A stretch of DNA of 64,000 nucleotides from Mytilus trossulus (lineage: Eukaryota > Mollusca > Bivalvia > Mytilida > Mytilidae): the NCBI RefSeq assembly GCF_036588685.1, contig NW_026963296.1, positions 1,426,001 to 1,490,000 of the forward strand, written 5' to 3'. Positions within the stretch are counted from its first letter, which is position 1. Each line of letters opens with the position of its first letter. This document shows, piece after piece, positions 9,195-17,718 of the stretch. Below the pieces are notes generated by a model that was not told where the DNA came from, ran no database searches, and saw only the letters and a list, made by a program, of their open reading frames with translations. Position numbers and translations under genes: made by a program.

Positions 9195-11126
9195 ATGTCG
9201 ACAATTAACATCAATACTGCGACAAAAGAAGAGTTAATGGGAATTAGAGACATAGGGGAGGCCAGAGCCAATTTAATTATAAAAGCAAGAAAAATTAAAG
9301 GCACCTTGACATTAGAAGATCTAAAGATGATAGAAGGTGTACCAAACACGATTTGGGACCCATTGATAAGGAATGGCACAGTTGAAGTTAGTCCAGAGGA
9401 AGAAACCCCAGAAAAGCAACCAACAGCACAAGGTGACACTTCTGCATTAATAAAACAGTATAAGACAAAGTTGTTAATTGCAGAACAAGACAAAGTTCAT
9501 TCAAAAAGGGATTATACGAAACAACTTGAAGATTTAAAAGTAACTTTTGAAAAGCAACTATGGCGTAAGTCAGCAGAGATAGAGGAATGCCTTGCTGAAC
9601 TCCAACAAACAAAAGATCATTTTCAAAGAGAAGTGGAGAAGGATCAATTGGAAAGGGAAAAAAGTCAAAAAGAGTTGAGTTTTGAAAATACACAAATTAA
9701 ACAGGAAATGAGTGGGTTACAACATCAGTATGAGAGTACGATGGCAGAAAAAGAAGGTGGTTTTTCAGAACAAATGGAGAGCATGCAACGGGAACGTCAA
9801 TCATTAATGGATAAAGTCATGGAACAGGCTCAAGAGATGGATAAAGAAAGAGAAAGGAGCAAGGAGCAATATAAGCAGATGAAGCAAAGGGATGCAGAAT
9901 ATGGCAGGAAATTAACTGCATTAGAAGAGCAATTGCAGCATTTTAAAACATCACGACTTATTTCTGAAAAACTAGCTCCAGGAGATATATTTAGGGGTAA
10001 AGTAACTGAGATGTCAGCTAGTTCCTGGTATAGTGATTCTGCAAAGCTTAAATCCAGACAAACATTTAGTTCAGATAAACTTGGAGACTCAAAAGAAGAG
10101 GTTAATAACAATGAGAAAATTTCAACATCAGGGAAGGGAAAAGATGACTCGAGCTCTAAGGAAGTCAAATACAATCAACGTTCTGGACCAACACCACCAA
10201 AGCTAGCCATTTTTGATGGGAAATCAGAATGGAAGCCGTATTTCATGCAATTTAACCATATAGCCAGGAAGTATGAATGGTCTAATGAACAAAAATTAGA
10301 TCGTCTAATTGAATGCCTCAGAGATAAGGCTCTGAAATTTGTGAGTACTCGCCAAGAGACAGTTCAAAAGGACTATGACGTGTTAGTTCAAAAGTTGAGT
10401 CAAAGATTTGGGAATAAAGATTTACCTCACACCATAAGGCGTCAATTGCAGGAGGTTAGGCAGTTTGTTGATGAGTCAATAGAAGAGTTTGCTGAGAGAA
10501 TACAGGAACTAGCAACAGATGGGTATCTCAATACGCCAGAGAATGTAGTTGATACTATAGCTGTTGACGCGTTTCTGAAGGGGTGCACTGACAAGAAAGC
10601 AGCGTTATTTGCCATGGAGAAAGACCCAAATACCATGGATCAAGCGTTACAATATGTTAAGAGCTCCATTCACAACCAAAAGATTTTATTAGGGTATAGA
10701 AAGCCAGAGGTAAAAAGGGTTCAGTTTTATGATGACTCAGATGAAGAAAGTACAGAATGTCTAGTACGTCAAGTAAAAACGGCAAATAGTTCTAGTATGC
10801 AAGACTTACAGAAAAAGTATGAGACTATGGAAACAAGAATGGCAACTACAGAACAACATATCTGGACCATTAAATCTGACATCAAGAAGCTTATCAACTC
10901 GATCAGTCCCAAAACCACTGCTGAACGCCAGAGGTCGCCTTCACCAAGAGGACGAAGTCCAACCAGAGATATACGGGATATACAATGCTATATATGTAGG
11001 GAAATGGGCCATTACAGTACACAGTGTCCAAAGAAAAGCTGGTCGCCAATGAGACGCAACAGGTCACCATCTCCAAATAACAGTCTTAGAGAGGGGACTT
11101 TAAACGAACAAGGACTGAAGATGTAG
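9195..11126 (+). CDS. gag: Gag polyprotein with N-terminal helix-hairpin-helix domain
   Basis: 643 residues. The start is ATG at 9195 (A at -3), since the frame's earlier in-frame codons include only a GTG. Residues 1-63 form a ComEA-like double helix-hairpin-helix (ININTATKEEL, then GIRDIGEARA, then a second hairpin near 41-62), a DNA-binding fold that is unusual at the front of Gag. Residues about 85-260 are charged, Q/E/K-rich coiled coil. About 335-500 resemble a retrotransposon capsid domain (from 'WKPYFMQFNHI' onward). A CCHC zinc knuckle (CX2CX4HX4C) lies at residues 598-611 (10986-11027), in a basic region rich in RSP/SPR motifs that should bind RNA. Gag packages the element RNA in cytoplasmic particles. 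The stop is 19 nt after a -1 slippery site that feeds pol. Confidence 0.93.
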   Translation: MSTININTATKEELMGIRDIGEARANLIIKARKIKGTLTLEDLKMIEGVPNTIWDPLIRNGTVEVSPEEETPEKQPTAQGDTSALIKQYKTKLLIAEQDKVHSKRDYTKQLEDLKVTFEKQLWRKSAEIEECLAELQQTKDHFQREVEKDQLEREKSQKELSFENTQIKQEMSGLQHQYESTMAEKEGGFSEQMESMQRERQSLMDKVMEQAQEMDKERERSKEQYKQMKQRDAEYGRKLTALEEQLQHFKTSRLISEKLAPGDIFRGKVTEMSASSWYSDSAKLKSRQTFSSDKLGDSKEEVNNNEKISTSGKGKDDSSSKEVKYNQRSGPTPPKLAIFDGKSEWKPYFMQFNHIARKYEWSNEQKLDRLIECLRDKALKFVSTRQETVQKDYDVLVQKLSQRFGNKDLPHTIRRQLQEVRQFVDESIEEFAERIQELATDGYLNTPENVVDTIAVDAFLKGCTDKKAALFAMEKDPNTMDQALQYVKSSIHNQKILLGYRKPEVKRVQFYDDSDEESTECLVRQVKTANSSSMQDLQKKYETMETRMATTEQHIWTIKSDIKKLINSISPKTTAERQRSPSPRGRSPTRDIRDIQCYICREMGHYSTQCPKKSWSPMRRNRSPSPNNSLREGTLNEQGLKM

Positions 11127-11141
11127 GTCGCTCATCAGTCC
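11099..11141 (+). promoter_or_regulatory. -1 ribosomal frameshift signal (slippery heptamer plus stem)
   Basis: T_TTA_AAC at 11099-11105 sits in the gag frame exactly as X_XXY_YYZ requires. After a spacer of six bases (11106-11111) comes a perfect 7-bp stem, GGACTGA (11112-11118) with TCAGTCC (11135-11141), around a 16-nt loop that contains the gag stop (11124-11126). The pol frame is open from 11090, so slippage by -1 enters pol directly. A pseudoknot is possible but not shown. Confidence 0.9.
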
Positions 11142-14100
11142 AAAAATCTAAAAAAGGCCAGTTATCTCCCCTTAGAGAATTAAAACCAGAGGTATTAGGG
11201 AAAAAACAGGTTACAATTAGTGACAGCAGTGCTGTTCATTGTAACTTGACAGACTTTAATAGTGGCCTTAGAGAATTAAAACCAGAGGTATTAGGGAAAA
11301 AGCAGGTTACAATTAGTGACAGCAGTGCTGTTCATTGTAACTTGACAGACTTCAATAGTGGTCAAAATGAAGATACAAAGAATGGTATTGATAATCCTCA
11401 ATTACGTGAGGTTCAACTGTATCCCAGTGATCGAAATCCAGAATCCAATACTCTTGTGTTAGGTATTTCAATTAATGAGGTAACTGTAAACGCGGTAATT
11501 GATACAGCTGCCCAGGTCACACTTATGAGTGAAGAATTTGCAAAGAAACTTAAGCCTCCGGTAATTTTTAAAGGCTCGCTAATGTTGAAAGGTGCTGGAA
11601 AAGACAATAGCATTACAGCAAGGTATACAGAATGTGTTACAGTTAAGGTAGGGAAGACTGATACCAAGTGGAAAATTATAGTAGCTAAAATCAATGATCA
11701 AGTGATACTAGGATTAGACTTTCTTAAACATCTTGATGCCGTGATAGATTTGACTGACTTGTCAATAACAATTAGAGGTGAAAAACATTTTATTAATGAA
11801 GTAAAATCAGAAAACAGTAGTTTTAAAATTTGCCGCATAACGTTGGAAGAGACTCTTATTGTTCCACCTAATTCAACTGTCAGACTACCAGTAAGATTGG
11901 CAGAGGAATTTGAAAATGAAGTGGCTATTCAACCAAGTAAGTCTTTGAATGGGCTGATTATGCCAAATATTTTGACCAAAGCTGATTTAAGAGTACCTAT
12001 TATCCTAAACAATTTGACAGATAAGTCCATAAGTCTGAAGAAAAATCGCTTCATTGGTACAGCAATGGAAATTTGTGGGGTGATAGATGAGGAAAGGTGT
12101 GATTATGAGGACAGAGCATCAGTAAGGTCAGTTAACACAGTGGAGAGGGAACTTAGAGACTTAAAAAATGAATGGGATGAAATGTATTCCAATTTTCCTG
12201 TACAATTAAAACCTTTATTAGATTCGTCAAAGGATAATTTAGATTTAAGCGAAAATCTGAGATTGGCGTCACTATTGCTGGACTTTAAAGATACCTTCTC
12301 AAAACATGACCTCGACATTGGATATTATACCAAGGTTAAGCATAGGATCGACACTGGAAACTCAGCTCCTGTAAGAGAAAGAATGAGACGAACACCACTA
12401 GGGTTAGAAGAAGAAGAAGAAAAGCATCTCAAAGATTTATTAAATAGAGGAGTCATACAGCCATCATCATCAGAATGGAGTGCAGCCCCAGTACTAGTTC
12501 GCAAGAAGGATGGGAAGATCAGGTACTGTATTGATTACAGGAAACTAAACTCTATAACGCGAAAAGACGCATTTCCGATTCCAAGAATAGAGACCTGTAT
12601 CGACACTTTAAGAGGTAGTAAATTTATGTCCTGTTTAGACATGGCGTCAGGATATTATCAGGCTGAGATACACGAGGATGACAGACACAAGACAGCATTC
12701 ATAACTAAATATGGACTTTTCGAACACATAAGACTCAGTTTTGGATTATGTAACAGTCCTGCATTCTTTCAGCGGATGATAGAGTTAATTTTGACAGGTT
12801 TGACATGGAAAATATGTCTAGCGTACATTGATGATGTTATTGTTCTGGGTAAAGATTTTGAAGATCATCTTGTAAATTTAAGAACTGTACTAGAAAGATT
12901 CAGGGAAAATAATTTGAAATTAAAGCCACAAAAATGCAAATTTTTCCAAAAAGAAGTTATTTTCTTGGGTAAACTGGTTAATGAGAAAGGAATATCTGTT
13001 AATCCCTCTAGTAGAGAAGTTATATTGAATTGGCCAGTTCCTCTGACGAAGAAAGCTGTTGAATCTTTCCTTGGGTTTACCAACTATCATAGGGAGCATA
13101 TTAAAAGATTTGCCACCCTTGCTGAGCCTTTGTATGCTCTGACAAAGAAGAAAGTAATTTTTCAATGGGAAAAGCAACATCAGATAGCTTTTGAATCATT
13201 ACAACAGGCACTTGTCAACTCAGTTACATTAGCATATCCAGATCCAAAGGAAAAGTTCATTCTAGATACTGATGCCTCCCACACCACCATTGGAGCAGAA
13301 TTATTACAAGTAATTGATGGAAAAGAGTATGTAATATGTTATGCAAGTAGGGTATTGGCACCAGCCCAAAGGAAATATTGTACCACTAGGAAAGAACTGT
13401 TAGCGATTGTAGTATTTACCAGACAATTCAGGAATTATTTATTAGGCCAACAATTCATCATAAGGACAGATCATAACAGTTTGACATGGCTACTAAGGTT
13501 TAAAATGATCGAAGGACAACTAGCCAGATGGTTAGAGGAATTGTCTCAATATGACATGGTAATACAACATAGAGCAGGGAAACTACACACAAATGCAGAT
13601 GGACTATCAAGGAGACCAGATGATTTAGATTCTTGTAATTGTTATTATGCTGGTGCAGATATAAAATTGCTACCTTGCGGTGGTTGCTCATATTGTACTC
13701 GAGCACAAAAAGTCTGGAGTTCCTTTGAAGATGATGTCGATTATGGAGTTCCATTGTCTGTAAGGAGTGTTTCAGAGCAAGAAGAAGATTTGGACGAAAC
13801 CAATTTAGATAGTTTAGTGAATTGTAATTGGATAAGCGAGTCTGAAATTACCAATATGGGAGCTGAACAAAGGAAAGATCAGGAACTTAACAGATTGATA
13901 GTATGGTTAGAGGATAAAAAAGAGCCAGAGGAGCATGAATTGTATTTATGTAGCCCTTCTATTAAACATTTATGGAATTGTAAACATCAATTAGTACTTA
14001 AGGATGATATATTATGCTATAAATGGTTAGATCCAGTTCAGTCAAGATTGTTATTAGTTGTTCCAAGATCTTTAAGACACAAAATCTTAGAGAATTGTCA

Positions 14101-15589
14101 TGATGCTAAACTATCAGGGCATTTTGGACAGGCAAAAACTATTGAAAGATTAAAACAGAATTACATTTGGTATGGTTTAAGGGAAGACGCGAGAAATTAT
14201 GTGAAGTCTTGCCATACTTGTAATGTCAACAAAAAAGCCAACGTCAAACCAAAGGGGCCTCTAGGTCAATTTCACGCAGGGATTCCTATGGAAAAATTGC
14301 ACATGGACATTCTAGGACCACTACACGAGAGTTCTTCTGCTAACAAATATGTATTAGTGTTAGTAGATCAATTCACAAATTGGATGGACATGTTTCCATT
14401 ACCTAATCAAAACACAATTACTGTGGCTAAAACATTACTAGATGGGTTCATTTCAAGATTGGGATGTCCAGTCCAAATTCACACCGATCAAGGGAAAAAT
14501 TTTGACGGTCATTTGTTTCATGATATTTGCAGACTGTTACAAATCGTCAAAACTAGGACCACTCCATACAGACCATGTTCTAACGGACAAGTTGAGCGAT
14601 TTAATCGAACCATTTTACAAGCCATCAGATGTTATTTGAAGGGAAAACAGAAAGATTGGGACCTTCATTTACAAACCATTGCTGGTGCTATACGATCAAC
14701 TGTGAGTAGACAGACAGGGTTTACACCTAACATAATGATGTTAGGTCGGGAAGTACTACATCCAATCAATTTACTAACAGGAACTTGTTCTGTCAATTTT
14801 GAAGCCAAGGAAACCGTTCATCATGTAATTGACCTGAAAAATACTCTCCAGGAAGCTCATAAGTTTGCGCGGGAAAAATTACAGGCAGCTCAGCTTCGTC
14901 AGAAAAGAACTTACGATATAAAATTATATCATAAAACTTACGAAGTAGGTGATATTGTTTTCAAGTTGGATTCAACATCAAAAGTAGGTCAGAGCAAGAA
15001 ACTCAGGGCTCCCTGGCAAGGACCCTATGTAGTAATCAGAGTTTTGTCCCCTGTGTTGTATGAAATTACAGGTAGAAAGAAAGAGATGGTAATACATCAT
15101 GATAGGATAAAACAATGTGACGACGGAATTGTTCCATTGTGGATAAAGAGACTTCGAAACCGTCTGTTTGGTCAGGGTGTTCCAAAGGGGAATATAGATT
15201 CAAGAATAGAAGAAAACGAGTTGCCTGAGGGTTGGTCAGATTATTTATTTTCACCTCCATATTCAAACTGTGACAGCAGTGCTGTCCAATTGAAAAGCAA
15301 TAGTGACAGCAGTGCTGTTCTCTTGTCTCTTGATGAGGATACTTTAAAAGTACCTGGATTAGATTTAGACAGTGAGAAGGATAGTAATCATGGTAGTTTT
15401 GATGATCCATTGGATTTGGCTAACATGAGTAGTGACAATAGTGACAGCAGTGCTGTTCTCTTGTCTTCTGATAAGAATACTTTAAAAGTATCTGATAAAA
15501 CTGGAACAGCAGGCAGAGAAAAAAGAAAGAGGTGTCTGCCAAGCTATTTGTCAGATTATGTGGTGGATGTAGTTAACGAAGAGATTTGA
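11105..15589 (+). CDS. pol: Pol polyprotein (protease, reverse transcriptase, RNase H, integrase), -1 frame
   Basis: About 1,494 residues read after the frameshift; no ATG start is needed and none is well placed. The protease has an active-site-like 'IDTAAQ' (D codon at 11501), an unusual DTA instead of DTG/DSG, followed by ILGLDFL. Reverse transcriptase spans about 12.4-13.0 kb, with YIDD at 12824-12835. RNase H has LDTDAS (about 13.26 kb), a KE motif, RTDHNSL and NADGLSR. Integrase has an HHCC zinc site (about 14.10-14.22 kb) and catalytic D (14306), D (14486), E (14594), an exact D-D-35-E spacing, then a GPY/F-like module ('APWQGPY') near 15.01 kb. The tail repeats the peptide DSSAV, encoded by the RNA hairpins. 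It makes the enzymes for cDNA synthesis and integration. No stop or frameshift is seen. Confidence 0.95.
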   Translation, partial: RTRTEDVGRSSVQKSKKGQLSPLRELKPEVLGKKQVTISDSSAVHCNLTDFNSGLRELKPEVLGKKQVTISDSSAVHCNLTDFNSGQNEDTKNGIDNPQLREVQLYPSDRNPESNTLVLGISINEVTVNAVIDTAAQVTLMSEEFAKKLKPPVIFKGSLMLKGAGKDNSITARYTECVTVKVGKTDTKWKIIVAKINDQVILGLDFLKHLDAVIDLTDLSITIRGEKHFINEVKSENSSFKICRITLEETLIVPPNSTVRLPVRLAEEFENEVAIQPSKSLNGLIMPNILTKADLRVPIILNNLTDKSISLKKNRFIGTAMEICGVIDEERCDYEDRASVRSVNTVERELRDLKNEWDEMYSNFPVQLKPLLDSSKDNLDLSENLRLASLLLDFKDTFSKHDLDIGYYTKVKHRIDTGNSAPVRERMRRTPLGLEEEEEKHLKDLLNRGVIQPSSSEWSAAPVLVRKKDGKIRYCIDYRKLNSITRKDAFPIPRIETCIDTLRGSKFMSCLDMASGYYQAEIHEDDRHKTAFITKYGLFEHIRLSFGLCNSPAFFQRMIELILTGLTWKICLAYIDDVIVLGKDFEDHLVNLRTVLERFRENNLKLKPQKCKFFQKEVIFLGKLVNEKGISVNPSSREVILNWPVPLTKKAVESFLGFTNYHREHIKRFATLAEPLYALTKKKVIFQWEKQHQIAFESLQQALVNSVTLAYPDPKEKFILDTDASHTTIGAELLQVIDGKEYVICYASRVLAPAQRKYCTTRKELLAIVVFTRQFRNYLLGQQFIIRTDHNSLTWLLRFKMIEGQLARWLEELSQYDMVIQHRAGKLHTNADGLSRRPDDLDSCNCYYAGADIKLLPCGGCSYCTRAQKVWSSFEDDVDYGVPLSVRSVSEQEEDLDETNLDSLVNCNWISESEITNMGAEQRKDQELNRLIVWLEDKKEPEEHELYLCSPSIKHLWNCKHQLVLKDDILCYKWLDPVQSRLLLVVPRSLRHKILENCHDAKLSGHFGQAKTIERLKQNYIWYGLREDARNYVKSCHTCNVNKKANVKPKGPLGQFHAGIPMEKLHMDILGPLHESSSANKYVLVLVDQFTNWMDMFPLPNQNTITVAKTLLDGFISRLGCPVQIHTDQGKNFDGHLFHDICRLLQIVKTRTTPYRPCSNGQVERFNRTILQAIRCYLKGKQKDWDLHLQTIAGAIRSTVSRQTGFTPNIMMLGREVLHPINLLTGTCSVNFEAKETVHHVIDLKNTLQEAHKFAREKLQAAQLRQKRTYDIKLYHKTYEVGDIVFKLDSTSKVGQSKKLRAPWQGPYVVIRVLSPVLYEITGRKKEMVIHHDRIKQCDDGIVPLWIKRLRNRLFGQGVPKGNIDSRIEENELPEGWSDYLFSPPYSNCDSSAVQLKSNSDSSAVLLSLDEDTLKVPGLDLDSEKDSNHGSFDDPLDLANMSSDNSDSSAVLLSSDKNTLKVSDKTGTAGREKRKRCLPSYLSDYVVDVVNEEI
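11171..11362 (+). repeat. 96-bp in-frame tandem duplication at the start of pol
   Basis: 11171-11266 is repeated at 11267-11362, with three differences seen by eye. The unit is exactly 32 codons, so the pol frame is kept. Each unit carries one GACAGCAGTGCTGTT hairpin (11222-11236 and 11318-11332). Confidence 0.93.
15272..15457 (+). other. Three coding-region hairpins at the end of pol
   Basis: Copies at 15272-15286, 15305-15319 and 15443-15457. All are read in the same codon phase as GAC AGC AGT GCT GTx, giving Asp-Ser-Ser-Ala-Val each time. Neighbouring codons (DTLKVP, NTLKVS) also repeat, which points to segmental duplication. Confidence 0.85.
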
Positions 15590-15609
15590 GTGACAATGTT
15601 AATCACAAA

Positions 15610-15784
15610 TGTTTTTAATTTTTTTTTGTATAGTATGTTAAAGTATGTAATATTTTCTATTATTTTATTATTATTTCATGAATACACACAAAGGTAATAG
15701 TGTTTGCTCATTTTCAAAACCTATATATAAAAAATTAAAATTAAATACAATAACTAATGAGTAGGCTCATTCAGTATTTTCCAG
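15610..15784 (+). promoter_or_regulatory. Candidate splice acceptors upstream of the TatD ORF
   Basis: Two sites look usable. The first is a T-rich tract ending GTATAG at 15633, and the second is TATTTTCCAG ending at 15784, 13 nt before the ORF3 ATG. With the LTR donor near 7884 they could produce a spliced ORF3 mRNA. Inference from sequence only. Confidence 0.45.
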
Positions 15785-15797
15785 ACTGCATGGTATA

Positions 15798-17303
15798 ATG
15801 AGTGAGGAAGAATTGGATTATGAGGATGACCAGGATCATTTAACTGAACCTAAAAGGCAGGTAGCTATTAGAGGTGAGGCTACAAATGTCCGCTTGAGAT
15901 ACAGGGAGTGTGATATTTGCTTTCACACATTTACCAACCCAAGAAGACACACCATTCAAACTCATCTACCATGGTATGTGGCGCCAGAGACTGCCTGTTG
16001 GATTTGTGGTACTCAGGAACAGACAGCCAATTTCCTGAACAAGCACATAACTCGCTGTCATCCCACAAATGCTATTGATGCTACCTTTAAGAACAGAGAA
16101 GTGATGTACGCTGAGCTAATGAACGGTCTTTTACGAGAGTTAGCACGTTCATTAGGTACTTCCTACCCAGTAGGCCTTGAAGAGAAACTGAATGCCATAA
16201 TGAGAATTAGGACACAATTGCCGCCTACAGAATTCCATATTTCTGAAGTTAAACTCGTGGATTCTTTCTTGAAATTGAATTGTATGGAACCTGCTGCTGA
16301 TTACAAAATTCCTGCCACTCCACTTATGGAAATCTATCATATTCTTCACTGGAAAATACTCAAAAATCTCATTGGTTATTTGAATTCAGACGAACAACTT
16401 TGGTTTTTAAAATTCGAGGAAAGGAAAAACAAAGACGGACTTCACATTGGACAGTTGAGCACAAAGTTATCCGGACCACTACCCATCATAGACGCTCACT
16501 TCCATCTAGACCAACTATGTAGGCAGATGGATAGTGGAGCTTTCCAGGATCTGGATGACCTTGGCTCCCAAAGCATGTATAAAACGCAATTAAAATATGC
16601 CATTGCTAACTTTGTTTTTCCGTCAGCTTGGCCAAACTCCTCACAGCGTACCGAATTCAGGAAAGATCCCCGTTTAAGATTCACCTTTGGCATTCATCCT
16701 AAAATTATAAGCTCATCATCAACTTCATCTTTGGAACACAATTGGACTGATCTTCAAAATTTATTAAATTCAACAAAAACAGTGGCAGTGGGAGAGATTG
16801 GTTTAGATGATTCTACCAACCCTTCAAGGAGAGATTTCGATCGACAAATTACATATTTTAGAAAACAACTTTATTTGGCAGCAGCATTGAATTTAACTAT
16901 CGTCATACACTCAAGAGGAAAACCATCACTACATGAACATGTTTTGGCCATTCTAAGTGAAATATGCAAACCAGACCAATTAATTCATTGGCATTGTTTC
17001 ACCTGTTCCACTCAACTGTACTCAGCAGCCGTCAGTCAGTTCTCTAACATTGTTTTTGGCATAACTCCATTTATTTTGAAGGACCGATACTCAAATATTG
17101 TAGAAATTGTGAAAACTTTTGGCATTACACGTTTAGTTTTGGAATCAGATGCTCCATATATCCCACTTCATTCTCACACCATTGGAAATCCTTACTCCGT
17201 TCATGCAGTAGCACTTAAAATATCTGAACTTTTACAACAACCCATTGAAGATGTTTTCAAAATTACTACCGAAAATTCAAAGAAAATCTATAAATTACAG
17301 TGA
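15798..17303 (+). CDS. Retrotransposon ORF3: C2H2-type zinc fingers plus TatD-family metal-dependent nuclease
   Basis: 501 residues, ATG at 15798 with A at -3. The N-terminus is acidic. Two zinc fingers follow: C38-C41-H51-H56 (CX2CX9HX4H) and C67-C70-H83-H88 (CX2CX12HX4H). Residues about 229-501 form a TatD-like TIM-barrel hydrolase with every expected metal ligand: HxH in IDAHFHLD (H234, H236), GIHP (H300), GEIGLD (E333), VIHSRG (H371), HWHC (H399) and LESDAPYIP (D451). TatD enzymes are metal-dependent nucleases acting on DNA, and in some members on RNA. The ORF is 208 bases after the pol stop and inside the LTRs, in the env position, and is probably expressed by splicing. There is no signal peptide or membrane segment, so it is not an envelope. 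A role in cDNA processing, host-defence evasion or nucleic-acid targeting is only inference. Confidence 0.9.
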   Translation: MSEEELDYEDDQDHLTEPKRQVAIRGEATNVRLRYRECDICFHTFTNPRRHTIQTHLPWYVAPETACWICGTQEQTANFLNKHITRCHPTNAIDATFKNREVMYAELMNGLLRELARSLGTSYPVGLEEKLNAIMRIRTQLPPTEFHISEVKLVDSFLKLNCMEPAADYKIPATPLMEIYHILHWKILKNLIGYLNSDEQLWFLKFEERKNKDGLHIGQLSTKLSGPLPIIDAHFHLDQLCRQMDSGAFQDLDDLGSQSMYKTQLKYAIANFVFPSAWPNSSQRTEFRKDPRLRFTFGIHPKIISSSSTSSLEHNWTDLQNLLNSTKTVAVGEIGLDDSTNPSRRDFDRQITYFRKQLYLAAALNLTIVIHSRGKPSLHEHVLAILSEICKPDQLIHWHCFTCSTQLYSAAVSQFSNIVFGITPFILKDRYSNIVEIVKTFGITRLVLESDAPYIPLHSHTIGNPYSVHAVALKISELLQQPIEDVFKITTENSKKIYKLQ

Positions 17304-17454
17304 TATATAAATACTTGTGACTTCTTATATATATATGTACATATTTTTTATGTGGACTTATAGTAATATTACTTCTTTAAAAGGATTTAAAGAATGTGTA
17401 AATGATGGATATTTATGTGTATATATGTAATTAAATTCCTTGGTGGAAGGAATG

Positions 17455-17718
17455 AGATAGGAGGATGAAGAATCAGGAGTAATTTGTGTTATGCGGAATT
17501 CTAGTGTGCGACAGCTGTGCTGTCCATCTAGATTTTGTGTAAGGATAGGAGGATGAAGAATCAGGAGTAATTTATGCTATGCGGAATTCTAGTGTGCGAC
17601 AGCTGTGCTGTTCACCTAGGATTTTGTGTAAGGATAGGATGATCAAGAATAGGAGTAATTCATATTATGCAGAATTCTAGTGTGCGACAGCTGTGCTGTT
17701 CACCTAAAGTTTTGTGTA
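17455..17718 (+). repeat. Three 88-bp tandem repeats in the 3' UTR
   Basis: The period is exactly 88 (hairpins start at 17510, 17598 and 17686). Each unit reads GGATAGGAGGATGAAGAATC..., then GCGGAATTCTAGTGTGCGACAG, and ends TTTTGTGTAAGGA. Each unit contains one GACAGC-TGT-GCTGTC/T hairpin, with TGT in the loop in place of AGT. Confidence 0.93.

Noticed and set aside
11246-11248. TTG at the start of the longest pol ORF as a real start codon
   Set aside because: It is not ATG, has no supporting context, and the frame is open upstream to 11090, where a frameshift signal explains entry.
15272-15457. GACAGC hairpins as transcription terminators
   Set aside because: They occur inside coding sequence and leader, have no T-tract, and the genome is eukaryotic.
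15798-17303. ORF3 as an envelope glycoprotein
   Set aside because: No signal peptide, transmembrane segment or fusion-like region is seen. Zinc-finger and TatD motifs explain the sequence.
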